64,000 nucleotides of DNA from Wallemia ichthyophaga EXF-994 (GCF_000400465.1 NW_008806275.1:124001-188000); one strand, 5' to 3'; positions 12,694 through 23,679 are shown, numbered from the stretch's first letter. A program made the numbers and translations. The notes: generated from the letters alone by a model not told the origin.

Positions 12694-13317
12694 AGTAAGA
12701 AATTTTTGAGAAAAGAGTTGAGTACGGCTGATTGTACGACGCAGTGAGCGACCACGAGGATCAACCAACTTTCGAATCAGCTGGTTAGTTGCTGTCAGGT
12801 GATATACGTGTTTACGCTGACATGAGGGAATTCAGGTGCCGGTGCTGCCCAGACTTACCCAGCCCAATGCTCTTCATTGAGAAAGAACGGCCACGTCGTC
12901 ATCAAGGGCATGCCTTGTAAGATTGTTGATATGAGCACTTCCAAGACTGGTATGTGGGGTGTACGCTTACAGGATTAGCTCAAAATACCACTAGGAAAGC
13001 ACGGTCACGCAAAGGTCAACCTTACTGCCTTGGATATCTTCACCGGCAAGAAATACGAGGATGTCTCACCATCCACCCACAACATGGACGTTCCAAACGT
13101 CAAGAGAACTGAGTTCCAATTGGTCGACGTCGACGACGGTTTCCTCAGCTTGCTCATGCCAAACGGCGATTCCAAGGACGACGTCAAGGTCCCAGAGGGT
13201 GAATTGGGTGAAAAACTTGAGAAGGACTTCAAGGATGGCAAGGATCTCATGGTCTCCATCCTCTCCGCTATGGATAGAGAATCTTGTGTTGGCTACAAGG
13301 AGGCGCCACAAAACTAG
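12694..13317 (+). CDS. TIF51A: Translation factor eIF5A with a split start codon
   Basis: eIF5A carries hypusine and rescues ribosomes stalled at polyproline and other poor substrates. Coding exons are 12694 (a single A), 12745-12783, 12836-12949 and 12995-13317, giving 158 residues, the normal family length. The A of the ATG ends exon 1 and the TG opens exon 2, after a 50-nt intron with a consensus GTAAGA donor and GCAG acceptor. No other in-frame ATG precedes the N-terminus [11 protein letters not shown]. The hypusine loop STSKTGKHGHAK is intact; the modified lysine is residue 53, and the last intron splits the glycine codon just before it. The C-terminal OB fold ([14 protein letters not shown]) is complete. 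Confidence 0.93.
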
Positions 13318-13491
13318 GCTGGGTCTTTTGAAATTTTTGCATGATGAGTTGCTTCCCAAAGACGTTATCTTGTTATTTTTGAAAATATATAAATTTTAAA
13401 TATTCACATGTTCTGCTTTGATTGGGCGAGCGTCTTGGCAGGGTTTCAACCTGATTTTTATATTGTCTCGATACAATCACGAAACGGCGTG

Positions 13492-14729
13492 ATGAGAGCA
13501 AGTGTATTCTTAGTTGTGGAGTTGTTTATAGTAGTCTTTGCACTGTCCATTCTCTACACGGTCCTGCCGGCACACAAAGAGCCATTTTTCAGACCAGCAG
13601 ATGTGATGGAGAGTAAGGTGAATAACGAGCTTTTTCGAGCACCCTACAACGAAGTTTATCCACCACCGCGATCTTTCGAAGAGCCTGACTTTGGGCTGCT
13701 TACGAGCTCACCGCCGAGCCACTACCCTTGTAGCTCAGACAATGCACCGCGGCTATTCATCGGCATCTTCAGTACGCCAGACCCATCAGCTACAGCGCGC
13801 CGTGCGCTAATCCGCTCGCTCCTTTCGCAGACTTTCGAAGCAGTCGGTAATGCTGTGCTTGAGTACAAGTTCGTAGTGGGCACGAGTGAGCATGATAGTC
13901 AAAACAACGCACTCGCACAGGAGCATTCGGTGCATAAAGACATCCTTACCTTACCCACAAGCGAGAACATGAACAGCGGCAAATCGTACGCCTACTTCCG
14001 AGCGCTACTCGAGATGCACAAGCGCGACCCAGCCTTCACGCCGCAGTTTGTGGCGAAATGTGACGATGATACCCTGCTAGTTGTGCCTGCAGTCCTCAAC
14101 TCACTGAGTGGGCTACAGTGCGATCAGAATGTCTACTGGGGGACTTCGGCAGGACGCAGCAATCACTTCCCGGAGTACTTTCGCGGTCTCGCTTATATAC
14201 TCTCTTGGCCTCTCGTAGGATGGATCGGGGGGAGCGATGTTGGAACGCTGCACCAGCACGGCATCGAAGATGCTAGGACAGGCCAGTGGATGCAGATGCT
14301 ACCATATCTCTCACCCAGTGAAAGCGTCAGGCGTGTAGATAATAAGTGGAACATGGGAGATTGGAACCAGCTGAGCATCACGCAGGATACGCTGGCTTTG
14401 CATTGGTAGGTGTCACATCTGTGGCTGTCTAATGCTAGTCACGAATCCGTAATTACCCATCACTTATCACTCATACTCGTCCCAGGCTTAAAATGGACGA
14501 CTGGTATCGCACTCAGGCGGCTCTCATCGACGAGGCGTGGGACCTCACCAACGGTGCGTGGGTCTGGCGGGGGTTGCCGTCTCAAGAGGAGGAGAACCGG
14601 CGCAAGGAGATGCACAGAGTGGCTGTCGTGGAGAAGGCAATGGTGCGAGAGGCGTCCGAGAAGAGCGGGGTCTTGTTCGATGATGCTGAATATAACCGGT
14701 TACATCCGGAAGGGTTCACTGTGTTTTAG
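13492..14729 (+). CDS. Type II membrane glycosyltransferase, GT31 (beta-1,3-galactosyltransferase-like)
   Basis: Two exons (13492-14405 and 14486-14729, 80-nt intron) give 385 residues. From this ATG a signal anchor follows immediately (SVFLVVELFIVVFALSILY), as in Golgi type II transferases. An upstream in-frame ATG at 13408 would add 28 residues and is less likely. The luminal part has the GT31 pattern: RLFIGIFSTPDPSATARRALIRSL, the FVVGTSEHD strand, and the metal-binding acidic motif KCDDDTLL near residue 190. A later conserved-looking block is YFRGLAYILSW. The exact sugar and acceptor cannot be read from the sequence. Confidence 0.75.
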
Positions 14730-14963
14730 CACGTCACGTGTCTTGGTTATTTTTTCGCTCTTTAATCGCATGCACGGGACGTGCACGGGATATACATGGA
14801 CATTGAACAGTAGACATTTATGCATGTACATAGAGAGAAAGAAAGAGAGGTATGGATGGTGTGGAGGAGGTATGAATTGTGCATAGAGGGTGAGTTGGGC
14901 GTTGAGAGCTGTGCACTGTGTTTGTATGCGCTGTTGTGCTGCTATGATTTATGCTTCAATGCT

Positions 14964-15339
14964 TCATATAAACCACCTGCGACTATTCCTGGCTGGTCTC
15001 TTACCCGAGCACTGCGGCTGTGTTAGTTAAAGTTGCACTAGAGCACTAAGCACTGTAGCAAAGCACCACATCACACCACACTCACAAAAGCATCGTCGCA
15101 GAACTCGTGTTGGGCTTTACACATGAGGCCACAGATGTCGCAACTCCAGTAGCAATCGACGTTGGACACGCCTGGATCGCTGACTGTCTGATTGGTGCGC
15201 TGCGTCGTGCGTGTGAGTTATTCTGCATGTTGTATTCTGTTTGTGGATACCTCCACACTCCTTCACAACTCACCTGGCTGATCGCACCACTAGCACTGCT
15301 AGAGACACTGGACTGCGACGGATTATGTACCATTTTCAT
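14964..15339 (-). CDS. Unrecognised 77-residue cysteine-rich protein
   Basis: Three exons (15339-15274, 15199-15086, 15017-14964), all joined in phase 0, give 77 residues. Introns are 74 and 68 nt with GTGAGT donors; the second has a perfect ACTAACACAG branch and acceptor. The N-terminus is Ser-rich. The second half holds six cysteines at residues 38, 42, 45, 49, 56 and 63 (spacing C-x3-C-x2-C-x3-C-x6-C-x6-C; core CYWSCDICGLMC). The end is basic (GKRPARNSRRWFI). There is no signal peptide, so a zinc- or metal-binding intracellular protein is more likely than a secreted one. I do not recognise the family. An antisense ORF at 15107-15475 is judged a shadow. Confidence 0.45.
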
Positions 15340-16103
15340 ACTCGGTTTTATTTCTTCGACACCCAGCAGACGTTACGACGTTACGGAAAAGCAGCCAAGG
15401 ATTCGCAAATTTATAAGCTACGCCCGGCAGCCGCGTGCCGGGAACTTGATCACTGAGGGGCGGTTGTGCGGGTGAGTGGGTTCCTGGAAGAGGAGTAGTG
15501 GTGGGAAGAGTGGTGTGTGTGTGTGGTGTATATGTGTGTATGTTGAATGAATTAATTCCTCACGTCACCCCGCGATAGAGTCCGATATGGAAAACAAGGT
15601 ACAGGTGCAGGATCGAATCAAACCAAGAAAAACCATGAACCAAATATTGGGGAAGGAGATTAAGGAGAAGGATTAAAATCAAAAATAAGGAAATTAATTT
15701 GAGTTTTGATGAATGGAGTATTGCGGATACGCGGCAGGTACAGCGGGATGTAAGGGTAGGTTGGGAGAAGCAGCTCTTCTAGCAACTTACCCATGGCTGT
15801 GTGTTGTTTTCCACCTTATTGTGATAATCGAGAAATCTCAACTGCGATTAATTTGCACCTCGGTATCAATTAGATAAGTAGAAGCTGTTTAAATGATATA
15901 TAGCGTGTATAGCGTACATGTCTGTGCTTATAAGACTCCATCACTTTGTTCATCTATCGCAAGCTGAGAAAGTTGATCGAGCAATTGTACGCCTTGAATT
16001 TAAAGGAAGAATATAAATAATGAATAAAATATTTCAAGTACATTATGAACACCACCAAATATACCGACCCGACCCTCCGTCTTCCAATACACTCACAACA
16101 CCC
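15340..16103. other. Intergenic region upstream of FAL1
   Basis: No gene is recognised in 764 bp. Purine-rich and GT-rich tracts occur near 15490-15540 (repeated GTGT). A/T-rich sequence with a TATAAATA-like element sits at about 16012-16020, followed by an ATG at 16020 in frame with FAL1. The region presumably carries the divergent promoters of FAL1 and the cysteine-rich gene. Confidence 0.4.
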
Positions 16104-17334
16104 ATGGACCACACACGCGACGATAAATTGGTCTTTGAGAGCAGCGAGGAGGTTAGCGTGGCTACGTCATTTGATAAGATGGGCTTGAACGAGGATTTGA
16201 TCAGGGGGATTTATGCGTATAACTTTGAGAAGCCTTCTGCCATCCAGCAAAGGGCTATCGTACCTATAACCAAAGGCAGAGACGTTATTGCTCAGTCGCA
16301 GTCAGGCACCGGCAAGACTGGCAGCTTTGCTATATCGGCTCTTCAGGCTATTGATACGAATGTGAGGGATACACAGGCGTTGGTGTGAGTTGGAGCGGTA
16401 ACATGGATTATCCCAGCTAACAAATCACAGACTCAGCCCTACACGTGAATTGGCCACACAAATCCAATCCGTGGTCCTCGCTCTCGGTGACTACCTCTCC
16501 GTCCAATGCCACGCTTGCATCGGTGGTACCAGTGTTGGTGAGGATATCCGCAAACTCGACCACGGCCAGCACGTAGTCAGCGGTACTCCTGGCAGAGTAT
16601 ACGACATGATCCGCCGCCGTAACCTCCGCACGCGCAACATCAAAATGCTCATCCTCGACGAGGCAGACGAGCTCCTCAACCTTGGTTTCAAAGATCAGAT
16701 ATACGACATCTATCGCTATCTTCCACCAGCGACTCAAGTAGTCTTGTTCTCAGCCACCCTCCCTCACGATGTACTCGAAATGACCACCAAGTTCATGACT
16801 GATCCTATCCGCATTCTCGTTAAGCGCGATGAGATTACACTCGAAGGTATCAAACAGTTCTTCGTCGCTGTTGAAAAAGAGGAGTGGAAATTCGACACAC
16901 TCTGCGACCTCTACGACACCCTCACCATCACACAAGCTGTGATATTCTGCAACACGCGCAAAAAGGTCGACTGGCTTACTGATAAAATGCGTGAAGCTAA
17001 CTTTACTGTGAGCGCTATGCATGGTGAAATGCAGCAAAAGGATAGGGATGGAATCATGAATGAATTCAGGGGTGGAAATAGCAGAGTCCTCATCACTACT
17101 GACGTCTGGGCTCGTGGTATCGATGTCCAGCAAGTCAGTCTCGTCATCAACTACGATCTCCCAAGTAACCGTGAAAATTACATTCATCGCATTGGTAGAT
17201 CAGGCAGATTTGGTAGGAAGGGTGTTGCTATCAACTTTGTAACCACGGAAGATGTTAGGATACTCAGGGATATTGAGCAGTACTACGCTACTCAAATAGA
17301 CGAGATGCCACTTAATCTCTCTGAAATGGTTTGA
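16104..17334 (+). CDS. FAL1: DEAD-box RNA helicase Fal1 (eIF4A3-like)
   Basis: Fal1/eIF4A3 is an ATP-dependent RNA helicase used in small-subunit rRNA maturation and, in many eukaryotes, in the exon junction complex. Two exons (16104-16384 and 16431-17334, 46-nt intron) give 394 residues, the normal size. All core motifs are present: Q-motif region PSAIQQRAI, Walker [12 protein letters not shown], motif Ia [18 protein letters not shown] box [22 protein letters not shown] and [13 protein letters not shown]. The DEADELL reading and a C-terminus ending NLSEMV favour Fal1/eIF4A3 over eIF4A. I chose ATG 16104, just upstream of the conserved N-terminal region; ATG 16020 would add 28 poorly conserved residues. 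Confidence 0.92.
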
Positions 17335-17466
17335 GTGTTTGTGTTTAGTGCTTAATTTTGTCATGTAAAAGTAAATATTCATTATAAACGTAAACTAAAG
17401 ATGATTGATAATACACAAGTATTACACAGTATTACACAGTATAAAACACTCCTTCTCACTCCCTGG

Positions 17467-20026
17467 CTACCAGCCATGCAGGCTACCAATTGTCTTGCTG
17501 CCATCATCAAAGAATGGATCGTGGGTCATAGTGTTGAGGTGCACTTCATGGTCTCTGTGAGCATGAAGGGTGTGACTCTGAGCGTGATGCTCATCGGGTC
17601 CTATCCCAGCCAACGCCGACAGGTTACTTGGAAGTTCATGACTAGCCGCCAATCCGCCTGTTGCACTAGTCGCCGCCGCCTGCGGCATGAATTGCGTACC
17701 CCATCCGCTATCGAATGACGGTACGAATGATGGACTTCCACCGTGTATATAATTTGGTGCATCCAGCGTCGATAGTATATTCGACGGATCCCATGGATGC
17801 ATGTCGAAACTATTTCCTCCCTTATTCACATCCAGACTCCCTGTGCGATGTTTAATAGGTAATGATGTAGCAGTGGGAGGTGAAGTGGTTGATGTGCTTG
17901 GTGTGTGAGTGTGTCCAGGTGCATTTTGTGACGATTGTGGTGAAGGCTGGGAAGCTACTTGTGTAGGTGCATTACCATTACTATTACCATTTCCTGCACT
18001 CGCGCTTGCTCCAGCTGCCGCTGCACCGGCCGCTGCTCCAGCACCAACACCAACGCCAACACTTCCGCCTCCACTTCCTCCACCACCGCCGCTGAAGGAC
18101 GCCGAGCGACTGTGATGGTGCTGCGTAGCGCCGCTCGGATCGTACACAAATTTTCCCTCGAGCGCCGCCAATATATCAGGTCGGTGATATTTGCGTAAAC
18201 GCACCATTACATCCGCCGCCTTCTCGAGCGCCTTATGCACAAGATCCCACTTGTAATTCTTCGCCGTGCGCTGAAGGATGAGCGAGTACTTAGCGAGCAG
18301 TCCAAGCGGGCTCGAGTGGGTGTTATGTGGTATAAAAGGTGCCATGGCCGACTCCTTGCTATAGAAAGCGAGACGGATGAGCACCGTCAGCAGCAGCGTA
18401 AAGTGGTTCGCTGCATAAATTAGCCAATAACCGCGTATATCAGATTCGGAAAGTGTGCTAAGGAACTCCACCATCATGTGCACAAGCTCCATACTCTGCT
18501 TGTCCGGCGGAGGGAGTGCAGCTCCGTGGTGCTGAAATTCTAGCGCTTGCTTGCGCAAAAATAATCTCAGTCCCATGATCTCCCATTGGAAACTAAGCGT
18601 GCCGGGACTCTTCTCAAGTGGGATAGACTCGTTGTAGAACTTCTCCGCTTCGTGCTCGAGAACGAACACCGTCTGCAGCTTCTCTTGACGGTTCTTCTGC
18701 CGCTTTGCGCGCACTGTGACAAGCGCCTCGTGGGTGCGTACTAGCAAATGGCATAACGCACACATACCGCGGAAACTCCTCGCTGAGGGCGACGGCTGGG
18801 GGAGAGAATTGAGCGATGGGAGCGGTACGTCTGTGTCTGCGGGCGAGATGTGCGTCGGCCGATTCTCATATACGGCAATAGAGGAGGAGTGAATGACACA
18901 CCCCCACCATAACCTTATGCGCAGATCACGCTCCCAGCTCGGAATAGACCAGTCAGTGGGGTCAAGGTGAAGACCAAGGAGCTGCGCCTGCGCGACTGTG
19001 CGTGCTAGAACTAAATAGTTACCGCGTGGATCCATCGATGGTCTTCCATTGAGATCTAACAAGTTGGCAGCGATAGTCGACAGCTTCGGTTTGTCGAAAT
19101 CTGGGTGTGTGGCTACGTGGAGGATAGCCCAAGCGTTGATAGGTATGGAGGTTTGGTCGGTGGTGAAAATAAGCGCTGAGGAGTATATAGCACCGAGTAA
19201 GTACGGTGGGGTGGTCTGATTGCCATCGGGGAGGACAGGATAGGCAGGGTGGACAATAGAGAGGTAGTTCTGGATGAGTTGGTCTCGGGAGCAGTCGCAT
19301 TGGGCGAGTACCTGGTCAACTTGGGAGAGGAGAGCCAAACCAGGATCCAAAGAGGAGCGGTAGTGGGGCTTCCTCTCAAAGACGGCAAAGACGGGCCTGT
19401 TAGGGTCGAGGCTGAGCTGCCGGACTAAAGAAGGGCCGGGTGGGAGAAGGTTTGAGATATCGTCTGGTGCCGAACTAACGAGATGTGGTTCATGTGATTC
19501 AGGGGTACTGAGGTCGAGACTAGCGAAAACGTTGCTGAGAGAAGACATATCAGAGGGAATGTACGGGGTGAAGTTAATTTCGTCGTAAGGGTTTTGCTGG
19601 GTGCCGGAATTCGAAGGTCTCTTGCGTGTGCCACGTGTGGTGGAGGGGGGCGTGTTAGAAGAGGGGAGTGGCTGCGTAGTCGTTGGCGGTGGTTGTAGAT
19701 TCTGGTCTTGGGGAAGTGGAAGCTTCCTCTTCCTCTTCTGTGGAGCCTCTTGGAAGGTACAAGACTTATTCGTTTGCTTACACTCGTTGCAAGGAGGACC
19801 AGATTCGGTAATAAAGCAGCGAGTCTTAGATCTACGGCCTGCGAGTGGGGTTAGTTGCAAATGTCTCAAAGGTAAACCAAGTTGTCTCACATAAATCGCA
19901 TGGACGCTGCTTTCTCGATCTGAATGGTCTGGCACCGTGAGCAGACGAGGTGCTGGCTAGATGCGTGGCTGGTATAGAGTAGTCCAGGTTACTTGAACTG
20001 CTGCTGAATTCCTGCCCTAAGTCCAT
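17467..20026 (-). CDS. Zn2Cys6 fungal transcription factor
   Basis: A binuclear zinc-cluster regulator of 835 residues encoded by two exons (20026-19891, 19838-17467). The cluster RPCDLCRRSKTRC...CNEC...C uses Cys 43, 46, 53, 62, 65 and 72. The 52-nt intron splits the codon of Cys 46, so the cluster exists only after splicing. A basic linker (QKRKRKLPLP) follows. The middle has the fungal transcription-factor regulatory domain (YLSIVHPAYPVLPDGN, then RIRLWWGCVIHSSSIAVYEN). The C-terminal third contains a Gly/Ala/Ser low-complexity run near residues 615-660 and His-rich segments. The target genes cannot be inferred. It converges with FAL1 (132 bp). Confidence 0.88.
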
Positions 20027-20154
20027 TAAACGCTGTTGAAAGTTCACAAAGAGGGCACCATGTTCGACTTTGTCGGGATAAATTAAATTAAATATAAATT
20101 ACAAAAAATGTTTCATATATTCCTCACGACGCAGGCGTTTTATCTGTTTATATG

Positions 20155-20373
20155 TTAGAATGCCCCTAAACATAATTGTAAACCCACTTGCTGGCCGAAC
20201 CCCCGAGCAACCCGCTTGGTGAAGCTCACAGCGCTCGTTTGTAATTGGATTAACGAATCTGCAAATGTTACATATCCATAATTCAGCAAATGGCTAAATA
20301 TGTTATTAGCCTCGCCGCACCCGCCACACCTCCTCACCATTTTCTGTAGTTGATTGACAGTATTTAATGACAC
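20155..20373 (-). CDS. Small ORF, doubtful
   Basis: A 72-residue ATG-started ORF with a Cys/Gly motif (RRCGGCGEANNIF) and otherwise ordinary composition. It lies just upstream of the Zn2Cys6 gene on the same strand. No homology is recognised and no intron is evident. It could be chance or an upstream exon of something missed. Confidence 0.15.
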   Translation of the reverse strand: MSLNTVNQLQKMVRRCGGCGEANNIFSHLLNYGYVTFADSLIQLQTSAVSFTKRVARGFGQQVGLQLCLGAF

Positions 20374-20398
20374 AAATTAATAAAACAAAGAGATTGAC

Positions 20399-20608
20399 AT
20401 GCTTTCATTTTTTATTTTATTCCTATCGGTCTCTCTCCCCTTTGCAACCTGGCCTGTGTGTATAGCTGTTAGCCTGGATAAGACACTGGCAACTTCACCC
20501 ACTTCAAACACCTCAAACACACTAAAGGTACCTCCATTCCACATCTGTCACATACCCAGATCCTGTGGCTTTCTTTCAGCGAGCGTAAACAGTTCTCCTG
20601 TTTCTTAG
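20399..20608 (+). CDS. Small ORF with signal-peptide-like start, doubtful
   Basis: A 69-residue ATG-started ORF whose first 27 residues (LSFFILFLSVSLPFATWPVC) look like a secretion signal, followed by a Ser/Thr-rich stretch with four cysteines in total. Pyrimidine-rich DNA easily produces such hydrophobic ORFs, so this is weak evidence. Confidence 0.15.
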   Translation: MLSFFILFLSVSLPFATWPVCIAVSLDKTLATSPTSNTSNTLKVPPFHICHIPRSCGFLSASVNSSPVS

Positions 20609-21461
20609 TTTCGCTTGTTTACTCAATGCCTCACCCACAAAAGTCATATTGAAAAAGTTGTGAAAACTTTGTAATCGCTGGAAAAGAGCGTTTAATACAC
20701 CTACATCTCTTATATACTCGCCCTTGATTGACCTCTTGAAATGTACTTGATAATCTCATGACTACTTTGCTTTTCTAATCACATTTGTGCACTTAATAGT
20801 TTCAGGTAACATTGACCAACGCGTACAAATACGCGTAGATTCTTTCCTTTTGTCTCATTTCCAAACCCCTACACACTCCCTCTAAATTCACGCTTTCTTT
20901 TTAACAATACATAATCTGGTTACATCCCAACACCTTTACTCCCCCCCATTATCAACTCTCTCTTCTCTTGTCACACCTGTCAAACTCATGTCAGCACCCC
21001 CGCTTGATGAAAGCCTCCGAACTGACGCACATGTTACAAGTTTGGTAAACTATCGGTATAAGATACTTGCAGCTACTGCACTTCCAACATCCTATGGCTG
21101 CTGATCTGTCTTTGTTCATTGCAATTGTAGTACTTGAAGTTTTGACGTTAAATTATCAGTCTAGATTAATAGCTGCAGATGAGAATGTAAATCTCCAACC
21201 TGTCATTCTAGACCTGTTCTCTAATAACTCCAGAATCTCCTGCTCACGTGGTTTTTCAATCGTTCCGCTTATTCATTCATGCATGACATTCCAATTTGCA
21301 AATCATTCGCAAATGTTTCTTCATCATATCACATCCGAATTCTCATTAACCCTCAACAATCACATCTTAATATCCTCACTTGTCATCACACTGTCACTGC
21401 CATTGTCACCGCCTCATCGTTTCACAAACAATATGTATTGATGTAATTGGTATAATACATT

Positions 21462-22592
21462 CTAAATAATGTGAATAGAAGTGTATAAATGCCTAGAACA
21501 AAACCTCTCTAAAGCTCTGCTGTCAAAGAGCGGATTTCTGATCAAAGTCAAACTTTTGAGAGCAGGAAGGGCAGTATCCAAGTAGCCATCATTAAAAGCC
21601 CTCATAAATCCCCTAATCTTTGAGCTATTGTGGTAATCCCGATAATCTAAAATAATCATACCGGCATTGTTCATTCTAGCCATGCTCTCGATATCCGTTA
21701 TGAGAGGAATAAGTGGATCTAGTATCAGATGCTCCATTCTGAAGGATACATATTCTAGTTGCGAAATGAAGGGATTATTGTAATCGACTAGAACATTTGC
21801 ATCGGTCACATCTATGGACATGAGTTCTGGTAGTGATATATCCCGCAAATCAATCATGATATTTTTAAGATATAATTGATTCAAAGATGCCAAACAAGCT
21901 GGCAAAGAAAACGAATTTCTGAGAGGGAATGTTACTTTGTTTGGTACGACATTGCAAGACAAATCTAATTGCTTAAGTCTCGGTGCTCGTGACACAAAAT
22001 CGTTGATGCCTGCAGTCAGGGCCTCATGGTCACCCTTAATCTCCACCTCATCAAGCATTAGAAAATTGCCATCAGTGTTCATTATAGGGTGTATGTTTAT
22101 CATAAGAACATATTCCAAATTCTCCCGAGTATCAATTGAAATTGAGCTCAGGTCGAAGAAATAATTTGTGACGATGCTCTCTTCATCTTCAGGCCTGCAC
22201 CGTATCCGAAGAAATGTTTCGACTAGCAAGTCTGAAGGTAATGAAAGACATTCTGCCTCATCGTGATCCAAGACTAAATCCAAATAACAAATGACATTTC
22301 TACCAAATGGAATTTGTTTAAAGAGTGCTGCGTTCTTTATCTGGATTTGAAGAAAGTTAATCTTCCTGGATACGTTAAAGCATTGAGTGAGAATCCTACT
22401 GATAATCCCAAGATCGACTTCATCTTCCAATTTAATTACTCGTGAGTAAGTGTAGGCCTTGGATAAAGTTAAACCGTCCATCCAATTCCTATTGATCTGA
22501 AGAGAAAGACATTCTCCCCCAATGAATAACAGCTCGTTGGCTATAAGAGCAACAAGTTCATGTGGTAGATTAGACGCATTTAAGTGCGACAT
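21462..22592 (-). CDS. F-box-like protein of unknown target
   Basis: A single-exon gene of 376 residues from the ATG at 22590-22592; the frame is open further 5' but has no earlier ATG. The N-terminus has an F-box-like pattern (NLPHELVALIANELL, followed by a W at RNWMDGL), which in the family binds Skp1. The remainder has irregular leucine-rich repeats (LKQLDLSCNVV, LNQLYLKNI, LKSLTLIRNPLF) that may bind a substrate for SCF ubiquitin ligase. Fungi often carry diverse paralogues of such proteins. The F-box assignment is by pattern only. Confidence 0.6.
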   Translation of the reverse strand: MSHLNASNLPHELVALIANELLFIGGECLSLQINRNWMDGLTLSKAYTYSRVIKLEDEVDLGIISRILTQCFNVSRKINFLQIQIKNAALFKQIPFGRNVICYLDLVLDHDEAECLSLPSDLLVETFLRIRCRPEDEESIVTNYFFDLSSISIDTRENLEYVLMINIHPIMNTDGNFLMLDEVEIKGDHEALTAGINDFVSRAPRLKQLDLSCNVVPNKVTFPLRNSFSLPACLASLNQLYLKNIMIDLRDISLPELMSIDVTDANVLVDYNNPFISQLEYVSFRMEHLILDPLIPLITDIESMARMNNAGMIILDYRDYHNSSKIRGFMRAFNDGYLDTALPALKSLTLIRNPLFDSRALERFCSRHLYTSIHII

Positions 22593-22860
22593 CCTCGCAT
22601 GTCGATGATGATGATACGTTTTCGAGAGAGTAGCATCCAAGTAAAAGGGTATGACACCGTAGGTATCAAAGGCGTTAGAGCATGGCTTCGAGTGTGATTA
22701 CGGTGCATCAAATCCAGCACAAACATCAAGCTTGCGCTTCCATGTGGGGGAACAAACTGATTAGGATTATTAAAGTGTACATATAACATATTATTTCAAA
22801 ACGATTTTGGTATGGTCTCTGTGTGTGTGATATATGCAATGCATTGGCAGCTGTTTGAAA

Positions 22861-22888
22861 TTTTGTGTTTTGCGTTTTGCGTTTTGTG
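22861..22888. repeat. 7-bp tandem repeat, four copies
   Basis: Four consecutive heptamers TTTTGTG, TTTTGCG, TTTTGCG, TTTTGTG, with a fifth partial copy. It lies in noncoding DNA between the F-box gene and the 23.7 kb gene. A small minisatellite with no evident function. Confidence 0.6.
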
Positions 22889-22908
22889 TTTGCGTTGCAA
22901 AGTGCAGA

Positions 22909-23125
22909 TTAGCGACGACGTCCCCCTGAGCCTTTACCTGCGCCGGCATCCATCGACCACGCTTTAGGAACGTCAATGATTGCTTTGATGTTTGTGTGCT
23001 TCCTCCCGTCGCACTTTCTCATGTCGCTGAAGTATGTCGAGCCGTGTGAGCCTTGTTAGCGGAAAAAGAAGACCGACGCACTTTGTACACCAAATATAAC
23101 TTTCTTCGTTGTACCTGGATAGCCT
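22909..23125 (-). CDS. Possible last exons of a small unrecognised gene
   Basis: Two putative exons (23125-23082 and 23026-22909) flank a 55-nt intron with a GTGCGT donor, a GCTAAC branch and a CTTCAG acceptor. Joined in phase they read RYNEESYIWCTNDMRKC, then GRKHTNIKAIIDVPKAWSMD, and end GKGSGGRRR. Upstream the frame closes at a TAG that could be another acceptor (GTTTAGCTTAG). No start was found. If unspliced, an ATG at 23020-23022 gives a 37-residue peptide. Composition looks protein-like but no family is recognised. Confidence 0.3.
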
Positions 23126-23679
23126 CTAAGCTAAACACGTAATATCTGTTTACTCAACACACCAATGACTGCAATTTAGACTCCTGTTGGTAAATCAAAA
23201 AAATCATTGAATCACTACCTACCACTTGTTGCAAATCCACACATTTTTACGTGTTGCACCTGACATTCCTTACCAAGCTCTACCGTAGTTTCTCCAGAGG
23301 CCTATCAGACTATCAGCCAGCTAGAAGTATTTGAGGTGAAACTTTTCATCGACTTATTAGAGCAAGAAAACGACATTGATAGCAAAATTGTGAAAAATTA
23401 GTACAAATGATCCATTATGAATAGAGGTATGAGTGAAAAGATGAAAATGTTTTTGCTTGTTTGGTATTGTGATTGATTTGAACGTGTATGTTGATCGTGT
23501 ATGTTAAATAATGTAACTGATCGTGAAAATCCGTCTATATTTTTGCGTAAATATTTGTGTACTGATTCTGTGATGAATATAAATAGTCGTAATAGCAGTA
23601 TTTATAAACATATGAGCGAATAAGTTAACAGCGTGTTGAATAGAACACGCTTTCCAAGTTGCTTTTTTTTTTTTTTTGC
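23126..23679. other. Intergenic, no gene seen
   Basis: A/T-rich sequence 3' of the 23.7 kb gene. A homopolymer T run ends near 23678, right at the 3' end of that gene (an A-run on its coding strand). Short exon-like pieces exist on both strands near 23260-23340 but cannot be joined convincingly. Confidence 0.35.

Larger units (their letters stand above)
20027..21461. other. Long intergenic region (1.4 kb) without a convincing gene
   Basis: This is the longest empty stretch in the window. Two short ORFs are listed separately at low confidence. An ORF at 21067-21441 has no domain or intron signals and reads like A/T-rich noncoding DNA. The region contains T-rich and C-rich pyrimidine tracts (for example near 20890-20960) and a direct pair of GCGTAC/ACGCGT-like motifs near 20819-20838. 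It may carry the promoter of the Zn2Cys6 gene, an unrecognised noncoding RNA, or relic DNA. Confidence 0.35.

Noticed and set aside
6800-13317. eEF3 and eIF5A as a translation gene cluster
   Set aside because: Opposite strands, unrelated genes between them; proximity is probably chance.
17909-18198. Overlapping plus-strand ORFs rich in Ala/Pro/Thr
   Set aside because: Shadows of the Gly/Ala low-complexity stretch of the Zn2Cys6 protein.
21067-21441. 124-codon plus-strand ORF
   Set aside because: Low-complexity A/T-rich composition, no domain, no intron, no neighbour support.
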